The notes beneath the pieces are model-generated. The model was not told the origin of the DNA. It did no database searches and saw only the letters and a list, made by a program, of their open reading frames with translations. A program made the position numbers and the translations under genes. Shown piece by piece: positions 31,497 to 40,247 of a stretch of 64,000 nucleotides of DNA. Each line of letters begins with the position of its first letter. Positions within the stretch are counted from its first letter, which is position 1. Origin of the DNA: Stenotrophomonas maltophilia R551-3 (GTDB taxonomy: Bacteria > Pseudomonadota > Gammaproteobacteria > Xanthomonadales > Xanthomonadaceae); contig NC_011071.1 in the NCBI RefSeq assembly GCF_000020665.1, forward strand, positions 2,470,501 to 2,534,500, written 5' to 3'.

Positions 31497-32169
31497 CGCG
31501 CAGCTCCCGGCGACGCCCGCCCACCAGCCGTGCGGCCAGCAGCAGGATCACGATGCACACCACCGAGGTCAGGATCACCAGCGCATTGGCCTTACCGTCC
31601 TGACCGGCCTGCACCGCTTCGTAGATGGCGATCGACAACGTCTGCGTGCGGCCCGGAATGCTGCCGGCCACCATCAGCGTGGCACCGAACTCGCCCATCG
31701 CGCGTGCAAACGCCAGCAGCAGGCCGGCGAGGATGCCGCGCCAGGCCAGCGGCAGCGTGATGCGGAAGAACACCGCCGCTTCGGACACACCAAGCGTGCG
31801 TGCGGCCTGCTCCAGCTGTCCGTCCACTTCCTCGAACGCCGCGCGTGCCGGCTTGAACACCAGCGGCAGCGAGGCCACCGCCGCAGCGATCACGGCGGCC
31901 TGCCAGGTAAACACCAGGTTGATGCCGAACCACGACTGCAGCCACGCGCCGATCGGTCCGTTACGGCCGATCAGCACCAGCAGGTAATAGCCCAACACGG
32001 TCGGTGGCAACACCATCGGCAAGGTCAACAACGAATCCAGCAGCTCGCGGCCGGGAAAGCGCCGCCGCGCCAGTAGTGCGCCCAGTGCAACGCCCGCTAC
32101 AAGATTGATCGCGGTAGCCCAGCCGGCCACCTTCAGCGACAACCCCAGCGCGCTCCAGTCGAGATCCAT
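31486..32169 (-). CDS. modB: Molybdate ABC transporter permease ModB
   Basis: A 227-aa inner-membrane permease with the ModB N-terminus (LGLSLKVAGWATAINLVAGV), LLTLPMVLPPTVLGYYLL and the cytoplasmic coupling motif ARTLGVSEAAVFFRITLPLA (EAA loop, with GEFGATLMVAGSIPGRTQT after it). It carries molybdate (and probably tungstate) across the membrane with ModA and ModC. It begins 3 bases after the modA stop. Confidence 0.95.
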   Translation of the reverse strand: MDLDWSALGLSLKVAGWATAINLVAGVALGALLARRRFPGRELLDSLLTLPMVLPPTVLGYYLLVLIGRNGPIGAWLQSWFGINLVFTWQAAVIAAAVASLPLVFKPARAAFEEVDGQLEQAARTLGVSEAAVFFRITLPLAWRGILAGLLLAFARAMGEFGATLMVAGSIPGRTQTLSIAIYEAVQAGQDGKANALVILTSVVCIVILLLAARLVGGRRRELRDVA

Positions 32170-32172
32170 GCC

Positions 32173-32916
32173 TCAGGGCTTGCCGAACCCGTGCCTGGCA
32201 AGGATCGCCTGGCCCTGCGCCGAACGCACGAAGGTGGCGAAGCGTTTGGCCTCGGCCGGCTGCGCGCTGGCCTTGGTCACCGCCAGCGGATAGGCGATGC
32301 GCCCGGCAACCGGCACCGCGAAGGCACGGCGCACCCGGTCGGGCATCGCCTGCGCATCGGTGGCATAGACGAAGCCGGCATCCACTTCACCACGCGCCAC
32401 GTAGTCCAGCGACTGGCGCACGTTCTGGGTGGTGATGACCCTGCCCTGCACCGACGGCCACAGGCCCGCCGCTTCCAGCGCGCCCTTGGCGTAGCGACCG
32501 ACCGGCACGCTGTCCGGGTTGCCCAGTGCGATGCGCTGCACGCCGGCACCGGTCAGGTCCTTCAAGCTACGCGGCGCGACCTTGGCCTGCGGCGGCACCA
32601 CCACCCACAGCGCGTTCACCGCGAATACCTCGCGGGTGCCGGGCGCCAGCAGGTCCTGCTGCTGGGCCTGGTCCATCGTGGTTTCATCGGCCGAGGCGAA
32701 CACGTCCACCGGTGCACCACGGCTGATCTGCTGCAGCAGCACGCCGGACGCAGCGAAGTTGAAATCGACCTTGGTTCCCGGGTGCGCCTTCTCATAGGCG
32801 GCGCCGAGTTCGCGGAAGCTCTCGGTCAGGCTCGATGCCGCCGACACCGTCAGATCGGCCGCCCAGGCCGGCACCGTGGCCAGCAGTCCCAGCAACAACA
32901 GTCCAGCGCGCTTCAT
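32173..32916 (-). CDS. modA: Molybdate-binding periplasmic protein ModA
   Basis: A 247-aa binding protein. ATG 32916 starts a signal peptide (MKRAGLLLLGLLATVPAWA, cleaved before ADLTV). The ModA motifs TVSAASSLTESFRELGAAYE, NFAASGVLLQQISRGAPVDVFASA, GNPDSVPVGRYAKGALEAAG and GEVDAGFVYATDA are clear; they place the residues that bind the oxyanion. It starts 19 bases after the fnr stop, so it is probably cotranscribed with fnr. Confidence 0.95.
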   Translation of the reverse strand: MKRAGLLLLGLLATVPAWAADLTVSAASSLTESFRELGAAYEKAHPGTKVDFNFAASGVLLQQISRGAPVDVFASADETTMDQAQQQDLLAPGTREVFAVNALWVVVPPQAKVAPRSLKDLTGAGVQRIALGNPDSVPVGRYAKGALEAAGLWPSVQGRVITTQNVRQSLDYVARGEVDAGFVYATDAQAMPDRVRRAFAVPVAGRIAYPLAVTKASAQPAEAKRFATFVRSAQGQAILARHGFGKP

Positions 32917-32935
32917 CGTCGGCTCCCGGCCAGGT

Positions 32936-33712
32936 TCAGTTCGGATCGGATTCGTCGGCCACCGCCAGCGCCGCCAGGCGCTCGGGCTGCAGCAGCAGGA
33001 TCTCACGCTGTTTCACCGCGATGATCCCATCATCGCTCAGGCGACGCAGCACGCGGCTGGCGGTTTCCGGCGCCATCCGCAGGTAATTGGCAATCTCGGT
33101 GCGTGCCATCGTCAGGTTGAAGCGCGTGGCGGAAAAACCGCGCCGCGCGTAACGCTCGGACATGTCGAGCAGGAACGCCGCCATGCGCTCTTCGGTACGG
33201 TGATTCGCGGCCAGCGTGGCGACCTTGCCGATCTCCGCACTGAGCAGGCTGAACAGCTTGGCCTGCAGCCCCGGCATGCGTGTGGCCAGCAGGCTCAGCT
33301 TGGGGAACGAGATGCGGCACAGGTGCACGGTGTCCAGCGCCACCGCATTGCAGGGGAAGCGCGAGCCGTGGATCGCATTGAGGCCGATCACTTCGCCCGG
33401 CAGGCTGAAGCCCAGCACCTGCTCGTTGCCCTGGCTGTCATCGACGAAGGTCTTGACCATACCGGCGCGCACCGCAGCAATCGAATCGAACGATTCGCCA
33501 GCGCGGAAGATGTAGTCACCCGCATGGAACGGGCCAACGTGGTCGACCAGGACGTGCAGATCGCCCAGCGCGGTCTTGTCATAACCCTGCGACATGCAGG
33601 CATCGGAAAATGCACAGGTACTGCAGAAGTGCAGCGCGTCGCCATCATCGGCGGCGGCGGGGTTCGGCGTGGCCCGGCCGAGGCGACCCTGGGAAGGCGG
33701 AGTTGAAGACAT
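32936..33712 (-). CDS. fnr: FNR/ANR oxygen-sensing transcription regulator
   Basis: A 258-aa Crp/Fnr family regulator. ATG 33712 gives an N-terminal extension with the iron-sulfur ligands Cys30, Cys33 and Cys39 (C-x2-C-x5-C) and a fourth at about Cys121, matching E. coli FNR spacing. A cyclic-nucleotide-like beta barrel, dimer helix and C-terminal helix-turn-helix follow. The recognition helix contains ETASRVLRRL, the E-x2-SR pattern that reads TTGAT half-sites. Such sites occur upstream of several operons here. It lies 11 bases after the HemN-like gene and upstream of modABC. Confidence 0.95.
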   Translation of the reverse strand: MSSTPPSQGRLGRATPNPAAADDGDALHFCSTCAFSDACMSQGYDKTALGDLHVLVDHVGPFHAGDYIFRAGESFDSIAAVRAGMVKTFVDDSQGNEQVLGFSLPGEVIGLNAIHGSRFPCNAVALDTVHLCRISFPKLSLLATRMPGLQAKLFSLLSAEIGKVATLAANHRTEERMAAFLLDMSERYARRGFSATRFNLTMARTEIANYLRMAPETASRVLRRLSDDGIIAVKQREILLLQPERLAALAVADESDPN

Positions 33713-33723
33713 CGGGGCAGGAC

Positions 33724-34947
33724 TCAAGCGATGGCGGCCGCCGGCCGGAAGCATGAGGCCATCATACGCCACAGCAACCGCCCTTCTTCGGCCAGCCGCA
33801 GCACGCGTGCATCCCACTGCGCCCAGCCGCGCGCCAGCAGCGGCGACAGCGCCGGCAGCTGTTCGGCGAAGCATTCCTCGAAGGGTTCATCATTACGCCA
33901 CTCGAATGCAGCCGCATCGAGCGCATGGTCGCAGGCGATGCTCTGTGCCACCTCGGCCGCAAGCCGCTCGTCCTCGGACAGGATCAGGCCCGCGGCCACG
34001 CCCATGTGACCGGACTGCAGGCGCGCCCGCCATTCACCCAGCTCGTCCTCCAGCCGGTAGAACACTTCGCCGATCTGGCTGCAGGCGGACAGGCCAAGCC
34101 CGATGAAATCACTGCGATCACGGCGCGGCACGCCGGCCAGGTCGCAGTGGCGCTGGCCATCGCCGGGCCCATGCGGATTGGGCAGGTCACCACGCTGGTA
34201 GTGGTCACCGCCGATGGGTTCATAACCGGCATCGCGCAGCAGGCGCCAGGCCTGCAGCCAATGCGCTGCCGACGGACGCTGCGGTAGCGCGCACGGTGCC
34301 GGCAGCAGGATGCGCTCGGGTGCTTCGGCCAGCACCTCGTGCAGCCGTTCGATGAAGCCGGTGTCCTCGCTACCGGGCACCCGCAGCTGGTAGTAGCGCG
34401 CGGTGAAGCCGACCTGCCGCGCCTGTGCCAGCAGGGTCGGCCCCGGTGCATCGGCACGGTCGATCACGTTCAAACGGGTGCAGCCCACCGCACGCAGCTG
34501 CGCTGGCGACAATGCGCTGCCCGCGTCCAGCCGCACCTCCACCTGGGGCCGTGCCACGGTGCGCAGGTGCTGCGGCACCGCATCCAGCAGCTGGCCCAGC
34601 TGGGGTGGCGGCAAGGTCTCGGCCAAGCCCAGCTGCAGCACCATCGCCACTACTTCGCGGTCCTCGGCCAGGGCATCGGCCTGCAGCTGCAGGGCCAGCA
34701 GCAAGGTGTCCAGATACGCCTGTGGCGGCACATCGCGTCCGCCGCGACCGGCCTGGAAGCCGAGCGTCAAGCCACGCGGGATCAGGTGCTCATTGCTGGC
34801 GCGCACGGCGGCGCGCCAGCCGCTTTCGCCAAACCCGGTGCTGAACTGGTCAGCCGCCGGAAACAGCACGTGCCGGGGCTGCCGCAGCAATGCCGCCTGC
34901 AGCGCAGTGTCCTCGCTCTCGTCAACGTGGAAGCTCATGGCAGACAT
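33724..34947 (-). CDS. HemN-like protein lacking the radical-SAM cysteine motif
   Basis: 407 aa. ATG 34947 has GAGGA upstream; ATG 34938 is also possible. The whole chain can be laid along oxygen-independent coproporphyrinogen III oxidase (HemN): PRHVLFPAADQFSTGFGE (HemN PRYTSYPTALEF...), QAYLDTLLLALQL, GYEPIGGDHYQRGDLPN (HemN GYQFIGMDHFARPDD), DFIGLGLSACSQIGE and a C-terminal helical domain. The CxxxCxxC cluster-binding loop, expected after residue 55, is deleted and replaced by LTLGFQAGRGGRD. The GGGTP SAM-binding motif is also absent. It cannot be a normal radical-SAM oxidase, and a heme/porphyrin-binding or regulatory role is inference. First gene of the fnr-modABC operon, behind an FNR box. 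Confidence 0.82.
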   Translation of the reverse strand: MSAMSFHVDESEDTALQAALLRQPRHVLFPAADQFSTGFGESGWRAAVRASNEHLIPRGLTLGFQAGRGGRDVPPQAYLDTLLLALQLQADALAEDREVVAMVLQLGLAETLPPPQLGQLLDAVPQHLRTVARPQVEVRLDAGSALSPAQLRAVGCTRLNVIDRADAPGPTLLAQARQVGFTARYYQLRVPGSEDTGFIERLHEVLAEAPERILLPAPCALPQRPSAAHWLQAWRLLRDAGYEPIGGDHYQRGDLPNPHGPGDGQRHCDLAGVPRRDRSDFIGLGLSACSQIGEVFYRLEDELGEWRARLQSGHMGVAAGLILSEDERLAAEVAQSIACDHALDAAAFEWRNDEPFEECFAEQLPALSPLLARGWAQWDARVLRLAEEGRLLWRMMASCFRPAAAIA

Positions 34948-34973
34948 CTTCGGGCGTTCCTCTTCGCGTGGCC

Positions 34974-34987
34974 CTGATTGAAATCAA
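34974..34987 (-). promoter_or_regulatory. FNR-type box upstream of the HemN-like/fnr/modABC operon
   Basis: CTGATTGAAATCAA matches TTGAT-N4-ATCAA at 9 of 10 positions. It lies 27-40 bases before the start at 34947, close enough that the transcript leader would be short or the site could repress. It suggests autoregulation of fnr through this promoter. Confidence 0.7.
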
Positions 34988-35010
34988 GCGTGGCGCATCG
35001 GTAGGTTCAT

Positions 35011-35053
35011 GCCGGCCAGCGGCCGGCACTACCCTTTCGGCCGCTGGCCGGCA
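35011..35053. repeat. SMAG/REP inverted pair after narK1
   Basis: GCCGGCCAGCGGCCGGCACTACC followed after a few bases by CGGCCGCTGGCCGGC forms facing palindromes 8 bases downstream of the narK1 stop. It probably terminates the nar operon before the next promoter. Confidence 0.85.
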
Positions 35054-35060
35054 ACCCCGT

Positions 35061-36392
35061 TCAACCGCCACGCACCCGCTCGGCGGCGGCCGCATCAATG
35101 GCTTCGGGCAGGTCGGTCTCGCGGTCGATCTGCGGGAAGTGACGGCGCTCCATGCGGCGAATAGCAAAATGCATCCACGCCAGTGCAGCTGCCACCAGCA
35201 CGAACAGCAACATGAAACAGCTGCTCCAGATGCCCAGGGCATCATTCAAGGCCCCGAACACGATCGGCAGGATGAAGCCACCAAGTCCGCCGATCATGCC
35301 GACCACACCACCCACCGCACCCACGTGCTGCGGGTAATACACCGGAATGTGCTTGTACACCGCGGCCTTGCCCAGCGACATGAAGAAGCCCAGCACGAAC
35401 ACCAGCACGGTGAACATCACCACGCCGATGGCCAGATGGAAGTGGATCGGGCCGTGGATGCCTTTCACCACATATTCGGTATCCGGATAGGCCAGCAGGA
35501 AGGTGCAGATGGCCGACACACCGAAGGTCCAGTACATCACCCGGCGCGCACCCATCCGGTCCGACATCCAGCCACCGACCACCCGGAACAGGCTCGCCGG
35601 GATCGAATAGCACGCCGCCAGCATGCCGGCGTGGCCCACGTCCATGCCGTAGGCGCCCACCAGGTAATGCGGCAGCCACAGCGCCAGCGCCACGAATCCA
35701 CCGAACACGAAGAAGTAGTACAGCGAGAACCGCCACACCTGCAGGTTCTTCAGCGGCGCCATCTGCTCGGAAAACGGCACCGGCTTGACGCCATCACGGC
35801 GGCGCTGTTCCAGCGACGGATCCTCCTTGCTGAACAGGAAGAACAGCACCGCAGTGATCGCCAGCGCGACCGCCCACACCTTGGCCACCATCATCCAGCC
35901 CGCCGCCACCATCACCATCGGTGCCAGCAGCTTGGTCACTGCCGAACCAATGTTGCCGGCGCCGAAAATGCCCAGCGCGGTGCCCTGCTTGCTGGCCGGG
36001 AAGAACTTGGACACGTAGGCCACGCCCACCGAGAAATTGCCACCGGCAATACCCACGCACAGCGCGGCAAACAGGAACTGCGGGTAGGTGTGCGCATAGG
36101 TCAGCATCCAGGTGGCCACCGCGCCACACAGCATCACCAGCGCCATCACCTTGCGGCCGCCGAACTGGTCGGACCAGATGCCAAGGAACACGCGGCTGAC
36201 CGAGCCGGTCAGTACCGGCGTGGCGATCAACAGCCCGAACTGGGTGTCGCTCAATCCGAGCTGTTCGCTGATCTGGATGCCGATGATCGAAAAGATCATC
36301 CACACCGCAAAGCACACGGTGAAGGCGAACGTGCTCAGCCACAGCGCACGCTGCTGCTGCCCGGCACTGGCGGGGGCAAGGGCCTGGTTCAT
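35061..36392 (-). CDS. narK: Nitrate/nitrite transporter, NarK1 type (MFS)
   Basis: A 443-aa major facilitator protein. It has the motifs TPVLTGSVSRVFLGIWSDQF, GIAGGNFSVGVAYVSKFFP (the nitrate signature of NarK proteins) and GAGNIGSAVTKLLAPM, with 12 predicted membrane spans. NarK1-type members are nitrate/proton symporters. It is the last gene of the nar operon, 23 bases downstream of the parvulin gene, and differs from the NarK2-type transporter at the operon's head. Confidence 0.93.
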   Translation of the reverse strand: MNQALAPASAGQQQRALWLSTFAFTVCFAVWMIFSIIGIQISEQLGLSDTQFGLLIATPVLTGSVSRVFLGIWSDQFGGRKVMALVMLCGAVATWMLTYAHTYPQFLFAALCVGIAGGNFSVGVAYVSKFFPASKQGTALGIFGAGNIGSAVTKLLAPMVMVAAGWMMVAKVWAVALAITAVLFFLFSKEDPSLEQRRRDGVKPVPFSEQMAPLKNLQVWRFSLYYFFVFGGFVALALWLPHYLVGAYGMDVGHAGMLAACYSIPASLFRVVGGWMSDRMGARRVMYWTFGVSAICTFLLAYPDTEYVVKGIHGPIHFHLAIGVVMFTVLVFVLGFFMSLGKAAVYKHIPVYYPQHVGAVGGVVGMIGGLGGFILPIVFGALNDALGIWSSCFMLLFVLVAAALAWMHFAIRRMERRHFPQIDRETDLPEAIDAAAAERVRGG

Positions 36393-36415
36393 GGGGTCTC
36401 CTCGTTCAATGGGGT

Positions 36416-37315
36416 TCAGCCGATATCCGCTTCGGCGTCGATCTCGTCCAGCCCGCGCACCGGGTAGCGCTCCTGCAGCTGCAGCAGGTAGGCCTGCACC
36501 TCGCGCTGCCGTACCTGCAGCTCCAGGTAATCACGCAGCTGCGGCAGCACCGCCTCGAACGGCTGCGGCTGGCCTTCCTCGCGGGCATCGACGCAGACCA
36601 CGTGGTAGCCCCAGCGCGATTCCACCGGAAATCCCGCCAGGCCCTCGCGCAGCCGGAACACCTGGCGGTCGAACTCCGGCGTGGTCTGCCCGCGCTGCAG
36701 CCAGCCCAGGTCGCCGCCCTCGCTGCTGGACGGGCAGCGCGAATGGCGCAGGGCGAAATCGGCGAACAGGTGCGGCGACTCCTTCAGCAGTCCGACCAGC
36801 CGCTCGCCTTCGGTGCGTGCGGCGAAGCGCCCGGCCACGTCGTCGGCCGGCGCAGCCAGCAGGATATGGCGCAGGCGCACGCGGTCAGGCGAGCGGAAGC
36901 GCTCCGGGTTCTGCTCGAAGTAGCGGCGGCAGTCCTCATCGGTCGGCACGCGGTCTTCGATCGCGTCTTCCAGCAGTTGCTGGATCAGCACTTCCTCGTC
37001 GCTGACCCGGTTGCCCTCCGGTGCCTGCAGGCCCAGCCGCTGCGCTTCCAGGCGCAGCAGCTCGCGCACCACCAGTGCACGTGCCGCCTCGGCACGTGAC
37101 TGTTCCGGGCGCATCGCCCGGTGGTGCTGCATCTCGCGGGCGATGTCGGCCTCGCTGATCGCGGTCTCGTCCACGAACAGCCGGCACGGCGCCGGCTGCC
37201 CGAGCGAGCGCGGTCCCTGCTCCGCCGCGTCGTGGTGGTGCGAATGCGCCTCGGCCGGAACCGGGGCATTGGAGTCGATCACGGTGATCGGCAGGGATTT
37301 CGGCAGGCTGCCCAT
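36416..37315 (-). CDS. Parvulin-type peptidyl-prolyl isomerase of the nar operon
   Basis: A 299-aa protein. A His-rich N-terminus (AEAHSHHHD) precedes a helical chaperone-like region (residues 60-140) and a rotamase domain (about 145-260) with VRLRHILLAAPADD, FADFALRHSRCPSSSEGGDLGWLQRG and ESRWGYHVVCVDAR. No signal peptide is seen, so it is probably cytoplasmic, as in NifM-type parvulins that mature nitrogenase. Position 3 bases after narI suggests it assists assembly of nitrate reductase. Parvulin genes inside nar operons are known in several proteobacteria. Confidence 0.9.
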   Translation of the reverse strand: MGSLPKSLPITVIDSNAPVPAEAHSHHHDAAEQGPRSLGQPAPCRLFVDETAISEADIAREMQHHRAMRPEQSRAEAARALVVRELLRLEAQRLGLQAPEGNRVSDEEVLIQQLLEDAIEDRVPTDEDCRRYFEQNPERFRSPDRVRLRHILLAAPADDVAGRFAARTEGERLVGLLKESPHLFADFALRHSRCPSSSEGGDLGWLQRGQTTPEFDRQVFRLREGLAGFPVESRWGYHVVCVDAREEGQPQPFEAVLPQLRDYLELQVRQREVQAYLLQLQERYPVRGLDEIDAEADIG

Positions 37316-37318
37316 GAA

Positions 37319-38026
37319 TTACTCCCGCGGACCGTAGCGCAGCGTGGCCTGGCGGCGGCGCACCACCTGGTACGGCCGCCACAGGTAGCTGATCGGAATG
37401 CTCCACACGTGCACCAGGCGGGTGAACGGCGCGATCAGGAACAGGGTCAGGCCCAGGAAGATATGCATCTTGTAGACCCAGCTGACGCCCTCGATATAGT
37501 CGGCGGCACCGGCGCGGAAGGTCACGATGTGTTGCGCCCACTCGGCCAGCTGTACCATCACCCCACCGTCCAGGTGACCGGAGGAGATGCGGATGCTGTA
37601 CAGGCCCAGGCACAGCTGGGCGAACAGCAGCACCAGCACCAGGGTGTCGCCAAAGCTGCCAGTGGCACGCACGCGCGCATTGAACAGGCGGCGAACCAGC
37701 AGGATGCTGATGCCGATGAAGCACAGTGCGCCGAACACACCACCAACCACCATCGCCAGCATCTGCTTCTGCGACGAGGTGATGAAGTGCTCGTACACCG
37801 CGTGCGGGGTCAGCAGGCCGACCAGGTGGCCACCGAGGATGGCCAGGATGCCGATATGGAAGCAGTTGCTGCCGATCCGCATGCCCTTGTCCGACAGCAT
37901 CTGGCTGGAGCCGGTGCGCCAGGTGTACATGGCCTTGTCGTAGCGCGCCCAGCTGCCGATCAGCAGCACCGCCACGGCGATGTACGGGTAGTACTGGAAG
38001 GCGAATTGATGCAGGGAGTAACTCAT
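37319..38026 (-). CDS. narI: Respiratory nitrate reductase gamma subunit NarI
   Basis: A 235-aa membrane cytochrome b. ATG 38026 overlaps the narJ stop (ATGA). Five hydrophobic segments are present with conserved His residues in NCFHIGILAILGGHLVGLL and later KMHIFLGLTLFLIAPFTRLVHVW, which ligate the two b hemes. It takes electrons from quinol and passes them to NarH. Confidence 0.96.
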   Translation of the reverse strand: MSYSLHQFAFQYYPYIAVAVLLIGSWARYDKAMYTWRTGSSQMLSDKGMRIGSNCFHIGILAILGGHLVGLLTPHAVYEHFITSSQKQMLAMVVGGVFGALCFIGISILLVRRLFNARVRATGSFGDTLVLVLLFAQLCLGLYSIRISSGHLDGGVMVQLAEWAQHIVTFRAGAADYIEGVSWVYKMHIFLGLTLFLIAPFTRLVHVWSIPISYLWRPYQVVRRRQATLRYGPRE

Positions 38027-38706
38027 GGCTGGACCTCTCGATGCGAAGGACGGGCCGGCGAACGCACGGGCGGCTTGCAGTCTTCGGCAGGGGCTTCGGC
38101 GCCGAAGCGCACCGCCTCCTCCTCCCACAAGCGGTCCATGGCCTCGGCGGTATCGTCGCGGACTTCCTCGCTGGCACGCTGGCGCAGCGCCTGCAGATCG
38201 GCCTTGCCGTCACCGGCTTCGACCAGGATCTCGAACAGCACCCGGTGCGGCAGCTCACGCTCGGCGGCACGCGCGGCCAGCATCCCGGCGATATGGCCGA
38301 TGTGGTGCAGCCACTCGCGGGCCTCGCTGCCGGGGCGATGGGCCAGGAACTCCAGCAGCAGCGGCAGGTAGTCCGGCAGCTCGCGCGCATCCAGTTCGAA
38401 GCCGTTGCGGCGGTAGGTTTCGACCAGATCGACCATGGCCTGGCCACGATCGCGCGACTCGCCATGGATGTGTTCGAACAGCAGCAGGCTCATCGAACGG
38501 CCGCGGTCGAAACTGGCCAGCCATGCGGCCTGTGCATCCAGCGCATCGGTGTCCAGCAGCTGCTGCACGAAGCTGCGCAGCTGCTGGCGGCGGGCGGCGC
38601 CCAGCACCGGGGCGTCGCAGGCGGCGAGCAGTTCCTCGCCGTGCTGCCACAGTTCTTCACGGGGGTAGTCCAGCAGCACCCCGACCAGCTTGAGCACGCT
38701 CATCAC
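38023..38706 (-). CDS. narJ: Nitrate reductase assembly chaperone NarJ
   Basis: A 227-aa all-helical TorD/DmsD-family chaperone (VLKLVGVLLDYPREELWQHG, MSLLLFEHIHGESRDRGQAM, LPLLLEFLAH). It binds apo-NarG and supports molybdenum-cofactor insertion. Its start (ATG 38706 or 38703) overlaps the narH stop. Confidence 0.95.
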   Translation of the reverse strand: MMSVLKLVGVLLDYPREELWQHGEELLAACDAPVLGAARRQQLRSFVQQLLDTDALDAQAAWLASFDRGRSMSLLLFEHIHGESRDRGQAMVDLVETYRRNGFELDARELPDYLPLLLEFLAHRPGSEAREWLHHIGHIAGMLAARAAERELPHRVLFEILVEAGDGKADLQALRQRASEEVRDDTAEAMDRLWEEEAVRFGAEAPAEDCKPPVRSPARPSHREVQP

Positions 38707-40247
38707 ACCACCTCCTTGCGGCGGTGGTTCGGGCCCTTGTCCACCACGAAGGTCGTGCTCTTGCGCTGGCCGAACAGGTCGGCCGGGCTGTCACCGTTGC
38801 AGCCGTTGCCGAAGGTGAAGCCGCAGCCGCCGCGCTCGCCGAAGGCATCGTTGGCGTACTCGCGGTGGCCGGTCGGAATCACGAAACGGTCCTCGTAATT
38901 GGCGATGGCCAGGTAGCGATACATCTCTTCGACCTGGGCAATGCTCAGCCCGGTCTGCTCCAGCACTGCGGTGTCTTCCACGCCGTCCACGTTCTTGGCC
39001 CGGCGCCAGGCACGCATCGCCATCAGCCGTTCCAGCGCACGCACCACCGGCGCCTCGTCACCGGCCGTCAGCAGATTGGCCAGGTAACGCATCGGGATGC
39101 GCAGCGAGGCCACGTCCGGCAGCTCGCCACTCATGCCCACGCGGCCACGTTCGGCGGCCGACTGGATCGGCGACAGCGGTGGCACATACCAGACCATCGG
39201 CAGCGTGCGGTATTCCGGGTGCAGCGGCAGCGCCAGCTTCCAGTCGATCGCCAGCTTGTACACCGGCGACTGCTTGGCCGCATCCAGCCAGCTGTCCGGG
39301 ATCCCTTCCTTGCGCGCGGCGGCGATCACCGCCGGATCATTCGGGTCCAGGAAGATGTCCAGGTGGGCCTGGTACAGGTCCTTCTCGGCGGCCACCGAGG
39401 CAGCCTCGGCAATGCGGTCGGCGTCGTACAGCATCACGCCCAGATAGCGGATGCGGCCCACGCAGGTCTCCGAACACACCGTCGGCTCACCCATCTCGAT
39501 GCGCGGGTAGCAGAAGATGCACTTCTCCGACTTGCCGCTCTTCCAGTTGTAGTAGATCTTCTTGTACGGGCAGGCCGACACGCACATGCGCCAGCCGCGG
39601 CACTTGTCCTGGTCGATCAGCACGATGCCATCTTCCTCGCGCTTGTAGATCGCGCCCGACGGGCACGCCGACACGCACGCCGGGTTCAGGCAGTGCTCGC
39701 ACAGGCGCGGCAGGTACATCATGAAGGTCTTTTCGAAGGCGCCGTAGATCTCCTTCTGCACCTGGTCGAAGTTGTAGTCGCGCGAGCGCTTGCTGAACTC
39801 CGAACCCAGGATTTCCTCCCAGTTCGGGCCCCACTCGATCTTCTGCATGCGCTCGCCACTGATCAGCGAACGCGGCCGCGCGGTGGGCTGGTGCTGGCTG
39901 TCCTTGGCGGTGTGCAGGTTCTGGTAGTCGAAATCAAACGGCTCGTAGTAGTCGTCGATCTGTGGCAGGTCCGGGTTGGCGAAGATCTTGGCCAGCATGC
40001 GCCAGCGGCCACCGGCACGCGGCACCAGCTTGCCGGCGCGGGTGCGTACCCAGCCGCCGTTCCACTTGTCCTGGTTCTCCCATTCCTTGGGGTAGCCGAT
40101 GCCTGGCTTGGTTTCCACGTTGTTGAACCAGGCGTACTCGACGCCCTCGCGCGAAGTCCAGACGTTCTTGCAGGTGATCGAGCAGGTATGGCAGCCGATG
40201 CACTTGTCCAGGTTCAGCACCATCGCGATCTGTGCACGGACCTTCAT
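38703..40247 (-). CDS. narH: Respiratory nitrate reductase beta subunit NarH
   Basis: A 514-aa iron-sulfur protein. ATG 40247 shares one base with the narG stop. Four cysteine clusters are present: CIGCHTCSITCKNVW, CEHCLNPACVSACP, CRGWRMCVSACPYKK and CIFCYPRIEMG...CSETCVGR. The Trp in CRGWRMC replaces a Cys and marks the 3Fe-4S cluster, as in E. coli NarH. It transfers electrons from NarI to NarG on the cytoplasmic face. Confidence 0.97.
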   Translation of the reverse strand: MKVRAQIAMVLNLDKCIGCHTCSITCKNVWTSREGVEYAWFNNVETKPGIGYPKEWENQDKWNGGWVRTRAGKLVPRAGGRWRMLAKIFANPDLPQIDDYYEPFDFDYQNLHTAKDSQHQPTARPRSLISGERMQKIEWGPNWEEILGSEFSKRSRDYNFDQVQKEIYGAFEKTFMMYLPRLCEHCLNPACVSACPSGAIYKREEDGIVLIDQDKCRGWRMCVSACPYKKIYYNWKSGKSEKCIFCYPRIEMGEPTVCSETCVGRIRYLGVMLYDADRIAEAASVAAEKDLYQAHLDIFLDPNDPAVIAAARKEGIPDSWLDAAKQSPVYKLAIDWKLALPLHPEYRTLPMVWYVPPLSPIQSAAERGRVGMSGELPDVASLRIPMRYLANLLTAGDEAPVVRALERLMAMRAWRRAKNVDGVEDTAVLEQTGLSIAQVEEMYRYLAIANYEDRFVIPTGHREYANDAFGERGGCGFTFGNGCNGDSPADLFGQRKSTTFVVDKGPNHRRKEVV

